Source of the DNA: Streptomyces albireticuli
GTDB taxonomy: Bacteria; Actinomycetota; Actinomycetes; Streptomycetales; Streptomycetaceae
DNA: 64,000 bases
Reading direction: 5' to 3'
Assembly: GCF_021228125.1 (NCBI RefSeq)
Contig: NZ_JAJQQS010000013.1
Span: 124,001-188,000 of the forward strand
Position 1 is the first letter of the stretch, and the number at the start of each line of letters is the position of its first letter. The position numbers were made by a program, and so were the translations under genes. The notes beneath the pieces are model-generated. The model was not told where the DNA came from, ran no database searches, and saw only the letters and a program-made list of their open reading frames with translations. Below are positions 54,832 through 62,525 of this stretch, in pieces.

Positions 54832-56307
54832 TCACTGCTCCGAGACGGCCTCGACCGGCGCGGCCAGCGGCCGGAACGTGTACCGCAGGTCGGTCTGCGA
54901 CGCCTCGCCGCCCACTACCCAGGCCAGCGGCGCGTAGTGCGTCTCGATGCCCGCCGGGGGCCGGAGCAGCGGCCGGGCGTCCGCCGTGGCCGGCCATTCC
55001 ACCGTGCCGGTGGCGGTGCGCGCGGGTACGGTCCAGTAGTCGCCCGGCCGGTAGCGGCCACCGGGTGCGAACCAGACCTGGACGCCGTCCTCCAGTCCGG
55101 TCCACGCGCCTTCCACCAGCTTCAGGCCGCCGTCGCGGTCGGGCTCGGCCGTGCCGCGGCCGCCGGGGGCCCGGTGGTCCCAGCGGCGCAGGAAGGGGTG
55201 GAGGCCGGGCAGGCCGCCGGTGCCCGGACCCGGCGCGGTGTTCAGCCGGACCCGGCGGCCGGGCAGGTCGACCTCCTCCACCCGCAGCAGGTCGGCGGGT
55301 TCGCCGCGGCTGGTGTAGGCGGAGTCGGCGAGCTCCACCCGGTCACCCGCGTTCAGGTCGAGCTTGTCGTCCTGGCCGAGCGTGGCGAGTTCCACCCAGG
55401 TGCCGTCGAGCGCGGCCACCGGGAAGACGACGGAGCCGTTCTCCCGCGACCACTTGAAGGTGGCGGTCCCGGCGGCCCCGCCGGTGTGGATCTCCACACG
55501 GTAGAGCTGGTTCTCCGGGCCCCGGTAACGGGAGTCCGGCGGGATCACGCAGGGGTCCTCGTCGGTGCGCTCCGGGCGCTCGGTGCGGAACGCGGCCGCG
55601 GCGGCCGGGGCCCGCCGCTTGTCCGCCCAGGCGCGGAACGCCGTGCGCAGCTGGTCGGACGTCGGGTTCTCCGGGGCGCCCAGGTCGGTGCCGGTCAGGG
55701 GCAGGACCTGCCAGACGGTCTTGATCCTGGCCGCCGTGTCCGGCAGGGCGGCGCCGAGGGCGACCTCGCGGATCTCGGGGTCCTCGGCGGCGGTGACCGT
55801 CCGCTCCCACACCTTGAGGTAGACGAGATAGGGCAGCTGGGCCGGCAGTCGGTCGGCGGGCTTCTCCGGGTCGCGGTAGGCGTCGGGCTGGTCCCAGTAC
55901 GTCCAGGCGCCCTCGGCGGGCGCGCCCTGCGAGCCGTCGGCGCCGCCCTCCGGCGCCTCGGCGCCGGCGGGGGTGTCCGCGGATCCGGTGGGCTCGTGTT
56001 CGGCCGGGATCCCGGCGGGCGGGCGGTCGGCGTCGCACACGATGCCGTCCACGTAGTACCGCCCGCCGTGGATGACCAGGTCGTCGAGCTTGTTCCCGCC
56101 CTTCCGGAACTCGACGCGGAAGCCGGTGGCGCCGTACGGGCCGCCGTGCTGCCCTATCAGGTCGGCGGCCAGGGTGCGGGCCTGGTGCCGGGTGATCGCC
56201 GACTGCTCGTTGGCGTCGGCGTCGAGCTGGACGCGGCCCTGCTGGGCAAGCACGCCCGAGTAGTGCTTGGCGGGCCGGAAGGTGAGGCGGGAGAGGTCTG
56301 CGTGCAT
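54832..56307 (-). CDS. DUF6519 protein of tail/contractile-injection locus
   Basis: The 491-residue protein starts with LSRLTFRPAKHYSGVLAQQG, RVQLDADANEQSAITRHQAR, the sequence that typifies DUF6519 proteins found next to baseplate genes. Later segments include YLVYLKVWERTVTAAEDPEI, NQLYRVEIHTGGAAGTATFK and WSRENGSVVFPVAAL, which look like beta-rich carbohydrate-contact or spike domains. It is the last gene of the operon. ATG 56307 has GAGGGGAA upstream. A role as a baseplate-attached fibre or cell-contact protein is inferred. Confidence 0.75.
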   Translation of the reverse strand: MHADLSRLTFRPAKHYSGVLAQQGRVQLDADANEQSAITRHQARTLAADLIGQHGGPYGATGFRVEFRKGGNKLDDLVIHGGRYYVDGIVCDADRPPAGIPAEHEPTGSADTPAGAEAPEGGADGSQGAPAEGAWTYWDQPDAYRDPEKPADRLPAQLPYLVYLKVWERTVTAAEDPEIREVALGAALPDTAARIKTVWQVLPLTGTDLGAPENPTSDQLRTAFRAWADKRRAPAAAAAFRTERPERTDEDPCVIPPDSRYRGPENQLYRVEIHTGGAAGTATFKWSRENGSVVFPVAALDGTWVELATLGQDDKLDLNAGDRVELADSAYTSRGEPADLLRVEEVDLPGRRVRLNTAPGPGTGGLPGLHPFLRRWDHRAPGGRGTAEPDRDGGLKLVEGAWTGLEDGVQVWFAPGGRYRPGDYWTVPARTATGTVEWPATADARPLLRPPAGIETHYAPLAWVVGGEASQTDLRYTFRPLAAPVEAVSEQ

Positions 56308-56436
56308 GGGTTCGTTCCCCTCGAAAAGCACGGAAAGCACGGAAAGCACGGGAAGCGTGAAAGGCGTGGAAGGCCGTCGGGCGAGGGGCCTTCGCCGGGC
56401 CGGAGCGCACGGTGACGGGCGGCGGGTGACGCGGGG

Positions 56437-58653
56437 TCAGGTGGCGTGGATGATCCCGGCGTCGGTGCCGGCGGGTGAGAACTCCTCCAGACGGGCGCGC
56501 AGGCTGTCCTCGCGCTGGGGCTGGAAGAGCTCGTGGAACGCGCCGAGTTCGGAGCCGTCCTCGGCACCCCGGGTGATCTCCGGCGCACAGCCGTCGGCCG
56601 GCCGGGCATAGGCCGGGGTGCCGTAGCGGACGCTGGTGAACACGGGCCGTACGCGGGCCGCCTCGGCGTCCTGGAGCCCGGGGACGTCGTCCCAGGGGAT
56701 CTCGCCCTTCGCCGCCCGTTCCCGTACGGCGGCGCGCACCTCGTCCGGCTGGCAGTGGTAGCGGCGCGGGGTGCGCGAGCCCGGCGGCACGTAGCAGAAC
56801 CGCACACAGCCGATACCGCGCCGCGCCGTGTGGACGCGCCCGGTGAAGAGGCTGTCCTCGGCCAGGTCGACGGCGTGCGCGTGCACCTCGCCGATCACCG
56901 TGGTGCGGTGGGCGCGCAGCACGGCGTGGGCGTGCCGGCACTCGGGCCCGGACAGTGCCGCACGGCCGAAGCCGGTGGCGTCCAGGACGCTGTCGGCGAT
57001 GTGGATCTCCAGCGGGTCGGTGCCGGCCTCGTCGCCGACGACCTCGACGGTGCCGAGGACGCTGCGCTCGATCTGCACGCACACGGTGGTGCACTCCAGG
57101 ACCAGGCTGGGCTCCTGCGGCGAGTGCGGCTCGCAGCGCGGCTCCAGCGACCAGCCGGGCACCAGGGTGCAGTGCCGGAGGACGACGGAGCCGACGGGGC
57201 CGGTCACGCTGATGCCGCGGCCGGTGACGAGCAGCCCGTCCAGGACGACGCGCGGTCCCGGCCCGTCGCCGGGGTTGCCGTGGATGTTGAGGGCGTCGGG
57301 CCGGTTGCTGTACCAGTCGAGGAGGCGGATGACCGGGCGGGCGCCCTCGGCGGCCCGCACCTCCAGCCGCTCCCCGGGTGACAGGTCGAAGTCCAGCTGT
57401 TCCTGGTGGGCGCCGCTGTGGGTGAGCTCGATGACGGCCTCGGCGCCGCCGTCGGAGCGCCACTGCTCGTAGGCGTCCATGATGCGCTCGTACGGCCGGT
57501 CCGGCCCGACCTGGTAGACGGTCGCCCGGGGCGGGGTGTCGCGTTCCCTCGGGTACTCCCCGCCGCCGGTGTCGTCGCCGAACGCGTAGTGGTAGCTGAC
57601 CCACGCCCCGTGCCGGGGCGCGCAGCGGGTGCCGAAGGCGATGCGGCCGAGCTCGGGGTCGACGACGACCTGGCCGCGCCGGGCCCGGTAGGTCCAGTCG
57701 GAGAGGTCGGCGACGACGATCTCGGCGGGCGGTACGGGTTCCTCGTCGTCGTCCCGCCAGACGGTGAAGGAGCGGCCGGGGCCGTAGTGGTCGGTGAGTC
57801 CGTCGGCGAGCCGCCGGCGGCGGATGAAGGCGGGGACGTTGTCCATGGTGGCCAGGTGGGAGGCCGAGGGCTCCGGCTCCGGCCGGGCCACCAGCGGGCT
57901 GTCGTTGCCGAGGATGGAGAAGGTGTAGAGGTTGCGGGCCCGGTCGATGCAGTAGGCGGGCGCGCGCGTCACCGGGTAGGGCTTGAGCCGCCAGACGAAC
58001 AGGCCGACGCCCGCCGGGGTGTAGCCGCCCTGCCGGCGCGCCGAGCCGGCCCGCCGTACGTCGACGCTGTGCGCGGCCGGGTCGAAGGCGCCGCCGAGCA
58101 GGTCCAGGGCGGCGCCGTCGCGGACGTCGAGCAGCCGGCCCCGGGTCAGCCGGGTCGCGGCGGCCGCCTCCTCGCCCGCCCCGAACAGGCGCACCGGCTG
58201 GTGGGCGCCTAGCAGCCGGGAGAACTCCACGGCCCTGGCGGGCCATTCGGCGACCGACACCGAGAGCTCCTCCAGCAGTGCCAGGGTGCCCTTGCGCCGC
58301 CGGTTGGCGACGGTGTCCGCGACGTCGCGGCGGGGGGCGAGCCGGGCGGCGAGGCGCCGCCGCGACTCGGCGGTGCCGCCGCCGGGGCCGCCCGCGGACA
58401 GTCCGGTGGTGAGCACCTCCTCGTAGCCGGGCAGGACGCGGTAGCCGACGAGGTCGCCGAGGTAGGGCACGGCCCAGTCGGCGCAGGTCTCGACGAACCA
58501 GTCCTCGTAGCCCTGTTCCACTCCCGAGCGCACCAGGTCGACCTGTTCGGCGATCACGGCGAGCAGGGCCCGCAGCGGCTCCCCGGCCTCGGCGTCTCGT
58601 AGCTGGTGCCACTGCGGGAGCAGTGCCAGCAGGCCGTCGGGGTCACGGTTCAC
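56437..58653 (-). CDS. Phage tail protein I-like N-terminus with beta-helix domain
   Basis: The 738-residue protein begins with a tail-protein-I-like helical part (LLPQWHQLRDAEAGEPLRAL, VDLVRSGVEQGYEDWFVETC, WAVPYLGDLVGYR) that attaches to baseplates. A middle beta region follows. From about residue 450 comes a right-handed beta-helix-like stretch (LDGLLVTGRGISVTGPVGSV, VLRHCTLVPGW, IEIHIADSVLDATG-type turns, IGEVHAHAVDLAEDSLFTGR). It overlaps the upstream baseplate gene by 4 bp (GTGA). It is probably the wedge-to-fibre adaptor of the particle. Confidence 0.72.
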   Translation of the reverse strand: MNRDPDGLLALLPQWHQLRDAEAGEPLRALLAVIAEQVDLVRSGVEQGYEDWFVETCADWAVPYLGDLVGYRVLPGYEEVLTTGLSAGGPGGGTAESRRRLAARLAPRRDVADTVANRRRKGTLALLEELSVSVAEWPARAVEFSRLLGAHQPVRLFGAGEEAAAATRLTRGRLLDVRDGAALDLLGGAFDPAAHSVDVRRAGSARRQGGYTPAGVGLFVWRLKPYPVTRAPAYCIDRARNLYTFSILGNDSPLVARPEPEPSASHLATMDNVPAFIRRRRLADGLTDHYGPGRSFTVWRDDDEEPVPPAEIVVADLSDWTYRARRGQVVVDPELGRIAFGTRCAPRHGAWVSYHYAFGDDTGGGEYPRERDTPPRATVYQVGPDRPYERIMDAYEQWRSDGGAEAVIELTHSGAHQEQLDFDLSPGERLEVRAAEGARPVIRLLDWYSNRPDALNIHGNPGDGPGPRVVLDGLLVTGRGISVTGPVGSVVLRHCTLVPGWSLEPRCEPHSPQEPSLVLECTTVCVQIERSVLGTVEVVGDEAGTDPLEIHIADSVLDATGFGRAALSGPECRHAHAVLRAHRTTVIGEVHAHAVDLAEDSLFTGRVHTARRGIGCVRFCYVPPGSRTPRRYHCQPDEVRAAVRERAAKGEIPWDDVPGLQDAEAARVRPVFTSVRYGTPAYARPADGCAPEITRGAEDGSELGAFHELFQPQREDSLRARLEEFSPAGTDAGIIHAT

Positions 58654-61600
58654 GCCCGTGCCTCCTTAAGGATCAGTGTGTCCGGCACGTCCGGGGAGAG
58701 CAGCGCGAACTGCGCCGGGCGGATGCCGCGGAAGACGAGGACCACGCGCCCTTTCCGCAGCGGCCGGGTGTCGGTGATGTCGGGGTTGAGGCGCAGCAGT
58801 CCGGCGACGGTGATGCCGTTCTTCGCGGCCACCTCGGTGAGGGTCTCGGAGGTCTCCTGGCCCGGCGGGGAGACGGTGTAGCGGTCCTCCTCGTACGCGG
58901 CGAGCCGGGCGCCGACCACCGGCTGCGGGTGTTTCAACCGCTCGGGGAGCCGCTCCAGGCCCTGGGGGGTGAGGCTGCCGGGGACACCGGTGAACACGTC
59001 GACGTCCACGTGCTCCACGCCCGGTACGGACTGGGCGGTGGCGAGCACCTCCGAGAGGTACGCGGGGGTGCCGAGCTCGCGCGCGGCGTAGCCGAGCCGG
59101 GCCTGCAATGCCCGGCGCAGGGCCGGTTCGACGACGTCCCACGAGTGGTCGGGGTGCACCTTGACGCCGGCCACGACGATGAGCAGGACGAGTTCGCGCA
59201 CGGCCACGGTGACGGGTATCCGGGGGTCGCCGTGGGCGGCGAGGGCGGTGCGCAGGGTGCGCACGATGTCGGAGTCGTCGGTGAGCGCGATGTCGTCGAC
59301 GCCCGCGACGGTGAGGTGGACGACGCGCCGGGTGCCGTCGAAGATCTCCCGGGCGCGGGCCCTGCCGATGCCGGCCCGGGAGCGGGCGAAGTCCTCGTAG
59401 TCGGGTACGGAGACGAGCCGGTCGAGGGCGGTGACGGCGAGGGGGATGTTGCGGCGGGCGAGGCGGGGACCGTCGGGGTCGGCGCCACCGGTGGCGGGCA
59501 GCGGGTTGACGACGCCGGTGACGCCGAGGGGCCGGGTGGTCGGCTGGGTGACGCGGCCGGCCTTGACGTTGGCCGCCCTGCCGACGCCGATGCGGTAACG
59601 GGCGCGGACGTTCTCCTGTCCGGTGGGCAGGCGCGCGCCGTGCACGCCGTCGCCGAAGGTGAGCGTGGTCCGGCCGCCGGGGCCGTCGGTGGTGTGCGTG
59701 ACGAACACCCGCTCCCTGGGACCGCGTCCGGCGAGGCTGTCGACCTCCCGCCAGCGCACCCCGTCCACCCGGACCTCCAGGGTGCTCTCGGCGCCCGGCG
59801 CGTTGTCCGCGGCGAGCCAGGTCAGCGGGGACTGCCAGAGGGTGAACGTCTGGTTGGCCTTGCTCGCGTCGCCGCTGCCGACGGGTTCGTCGCGGGTGGC
59901 GCCGTGGGTGGCCGGGGCGACGTTGCCGAGGATGCGCAGGGTGTCCCGGCGGTAGCGGAAGGCGAGGTCCGCGGTGAGGACGAGGGTGGTGTGCACGGTG
60001 TCGCCGGGCCGGGTGGGGTCGACGCCCTGCCGGACCTCGGCGACCATGGCGAGCTCGGTGCCGATGACCCCGGCGGTGCCGGGGATGTCGGTGCGCTCGC
60101 CGCTGAACACCAGCCGGCGTCCGGGTGCCAGCCCGTCGTGGAGCCCGGCCAGCTCGATCCTGCCACCGTGGACGTCCTCGGTGACGGTCTCCTCGGCGAG
60201 GCGGAGGGTGTCGCCCCGGGCGAGGACGGTGGTGTCCCTGATGTGGGCGAGGCTGGTGTCGAACTCGTCGAGCCAGTCGTCCTGGAGCGTGAGTTCGGTG
60301 ACCTTCCCGGTGATGCCGAAGGCGGCGCGGGAGATGACGCGGGCGTCGGTGACCCGGGTGACGACGTGGGCGAACTCCTTGCCGCCCGGGATCGGTCCGG
60401 GACTGCCCTTGCGGGGTCGCTCGACGGCGACCCAGCTGCCCGGGGCGATGCCGTCGTAGACGGCGTCGAGGGCCAGTCTGTTCCGGTCGGTGACCTCCAG
60501 CTGGGTGTCGATGACGACCTTGACGGTGGCGGGCGCGTCGGCCGGGGTGCTGCGATTGGCGCTGACGACGAGGAGCGTGCCGAGCTTCTGCTGCGGCGGG
60601 GCGTCGTCGGGAGCCAGGAGGAAGGAGACGTCGGGGTCCGTGCCGTTGGTGACGGTCACCCGCACCTTCTTGTCCGTGCCGGGCCGGGAGACGAACACGG
60701 TGGCCTTGGGGAGTTCGGGCAGCATCTCGGCGGTGACGCCGAGCTTGTGGGGGTCCGGGGGATCCGCCGGGGCGGTCGCGCCGGTGTCGCCGATCCCGCC
60801 GGAGCCGGGGTCCGGTTCGGGGGGCGGGAAGGTGGTGTGCACCCGGGCCTTGCCCGGCCCGAGGCCCTCGACGTCTTTGGGAGGAAGCGGCCGGGTGGTG
60901 GAGAGTGTGAGCTCCTTGGTCGACTGCGTGGTGTTGGACACCGAGTACGCGAACTCGATCTTCGAGGGGACGGGGACGTCCTTGTCGTAGGTCACCGTGG
61001 TGAGGAGCGAGACGAGGCCCGAGAGCGGCCAGTCCTTGTAGTCGACCTCGCCGCTCTTCTTGACGGGCATGGGCGCGGTCGCGCCGAACGGCGTCGCGGT
61101 GACCCTCATGACCTGGAGCGCGCCGAGCGCGAGCGGCGCCGTCAGGTCCGCCTTCCGCCAGGCGTCGTGCAGGCCGTCGCTGATCCTGGCGTCGAGCGCG
61201 GCCAGCAGCTGGGCGCCGATGTCGGAGCCGGGGGCGTAGACGCGCTCGGGGTCCCGGGCGAGGTGGCGGGCGTTGACCGGGGGCCGCGCGGGCGCGGTGC
61301 GCAGGGCGGGGAGCAGGGCGCCCAGGCCGCGGAAGGCCGACGCGTCGTCCTGTCCGCCGCGCTCCCGCGCGGGGTCGTCCCCGAGGCGGAGTCCGTCGAA
61401 CAGCGGCTCGTGGGCGTCGTCGGGTGACGCCGGTTTCGGCCCGTCCCCGGCGGGCCGGCGCGGTTCCAGGGAGCGGGCCTGTGCGATCAGTTCGGTGAAC
61501 TCCTCGGCCAGGGCCTCGAACCAGGCGGAGATCCGCGGGTACGGGCGGGCGAGCTCGGCGGCCTCGCCGACGCGCTGCCTGTCGGTGGTGAGCCGGTCGG

Positions 61601-62525
61601 CGAACGCGGACGCGGTCTTCAGGTTCGCCAGGTCCTTGCCCAGGGGCTTGAGGACGTCCTCGTCGAACCGGTCGACGAGGCGGCTGCCCTGGGGCCGGGT
61701 GGTGGGCAGACCCTTGGCCCGCGGGGGGAGCCACTTCGCCAGCTCCTCGCGCAGCCCTTTCAGCGTGGGCCGGGCGGCGGCGGGGAGGCCGATCTCGGTG
61801 ATGTCGTTCTCGCGGTCGAGGCGGACGTGGGGGACGGTGCGCAGGAACCGCTTGTCCCGGGCGGACTCCTCGGCGCTGAAGACGAACAGCAGCTGGTCAC
61901 CGGGCTTGACGTTGTTGGCCGTGCCCGCGACGAACAGATCGGTGCGCTCGGCCAGCAGGCCGGGCGTCACCTGGTAGGGGCGGCGGCGGAGCACCGGGAG
62001 TTCGTTCCACGACCAGCGGGCGGTCAGCTCCTCCGCGGTCTCGAAGGACTGCGGCTCCTCCCCCGGCCCGGGCACGCTCTGGCTGCGGGCCCCGCGCGGG
62101 ATCAGTACGGGCGTCTCCCGGCCGGGGTTCGGGTCCCGGTCGAGGGTGTAGGCGAGGACGGTGCCGGCGGCCACGCCGGGGCGCGGCCGGTGGCCGACGA
62201 GCCGGCCGAGCAGGGCGAGGGAGCCGTCCTCCGTGGCGGTGCGCAGATAGCCCTCGTCGGCGGTCCGCTCGGTGTAGAAGGTGAGCAGGTCGCCGAGGAC
62301 GGCCCAGGTGTCGAGGAGGGCGATCGCCGGGTCGTCGGGGGTGCGGACGGTCAGGTCGCGCAGCGCCGGGTAGGCGGGTCCGGACAGCCGGGCGAGCATG
62401 GAGGAGAGGAACTCCCCGTAGGTGCCCACCCGGTGGCGGACGGCGGTGAGGCCGGGCGGGTTGGTCACCTCGGTGGGTGTCGCCGTCGCGGTGCCCCGGC
62501 AGCCGCAGTCGCATCGGCCGCTCAT
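58650..62525 (-). CDS. Putative baseplate assembly protein with C-terminal LysM
   Basis: The 1291-residue protein belongs to the gpJ-like putative baseplate assembly family. The N-terminus is Cys-rich (CDCGCRG), followed by FLSSMLARLSGPAYPALRDL, TVRTPDDPAIALLDTWAVLG and TERTADEGYLRTATEDGSLA. The core TLTFGDGVHGARLPTGQENV RARYRIG is shared with the neighbouring partial gene. Near the C-terminus, RYTVSPPGQETSETLTEVAA through GLLRLNPDI forms a LysM-like domain. ATG 62525 overlaps the upstream stop by 4 bp. It probably forms the baseplate wedge. Confidence 0.8.
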   Translation of the reverse strand: MSGRCDCGCRGTATATPTEVTNPPGLTAVRHRVGTYGEFLSSMLARLSGPAYPALRDLTVRTPDDPAIALLDTWAVLGDLLTFYTERTADEGYLRTATEDGSLALLGRLVGHRPRPGVAAGTVLAYTLDRDPNPGRETPVLIPRGARSQSVPGPGEEPQSFETAEELTARWSWNELPVLRRRPYQVTPGLLAERTDLFVAGTANNVKPGDQLLFVFSAEESARDKRFLRTVPHVRLDRENDITEIGLPAAARPTLKGLREELAKWLPPRAKGLPTTRPQGSRLVDRFDEDVLKPLGKDLANLKTASAFADRLTTDRQRVGEAAELARPYPRISAWFEALAEEFTELIAQARSLEPRRPAGDGPKPASPDDAHEPLFDGLRLGDDPARERGGQDDASAFRGLGALLPALRTAPARPPVNARHLARDPERVYAPGSDIGAQLLAALDARISDGLHDAWRKADLTAPLALGALQVMRVTATPFGATAPMPVKKSGEVDYKDWPLSGLVSLLTTVTYDKDVPVPSKIEFAYSVSNTTQSTKELTLSTTRPLPPKDVEGLGPGKARVHTTFPPPEPDPGSGGIGDTGATAPADPPDPHKLGVTAEMLPELPKATVFVSRPGTDKKVRVTVTNGTDPDVSFLLAPDDAPPQQKLGTLLVVSANRSTPADAPATVKVVIDTQLEVTDRNRLALDAVYDGIAPGSWVAVERPRKGSPGPIPGGKEFAHVVTRVTDARVISRAAFGITGKVTELTLQDDWLDEFDTSLAHIRDTTVLARGDTLRLAEETVTEDVHGGRIELAGLHDGLAPGRRLVFSGERTDIPGTAGVIGTELAMVAEVRQGVDPTRPGDTVHTTLVLTADLAFRYRRDTLRILGNVAPATHGATRDEPVGSGDASKANQTFTLWQSPLTWLAADNAPGAESTLEVRVDGVRWREVDSLAGRGPRERVFVTHTTDGPGGRTTLTFGDGVHGARLPTGQENVRARYRIGVGRAANVKAGRVTQPTTRPLGVTGVVNPLPATGGADPDGPRLARRNIPLAVTALDRLVSVPDYEDFARSRAGIGRARAREIFDGTRRVVHLTVAGVDDIALTDDSDIVRTLRTALAAHGDPRIPVTVAVRELVLLIVVAGVKVHPDHSWDVVEPALRRALQARLGYAARELGTPAYLSEVLATAQSVPGVEHVDVDVFTGVPGSLTPQGLERLPERLKHPQPVVGARLAAYEEDRYTVSPPGQETSETLTEVAAKNGITVAGLLRLNPDITDTRPLRKGRVVLVFRGIRPAQFALLSPDVPDTLILKEARA

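Noticed and set aside
58623..61427. 934-codon plus-strand frame opposite the baseplate gene.
   Set aside because: Its composition (Gly, Val, Asp, Glu runs) is that of an antisense shadow of GC-rich coding DNA, and the minus strand has clear baseplate motifs.
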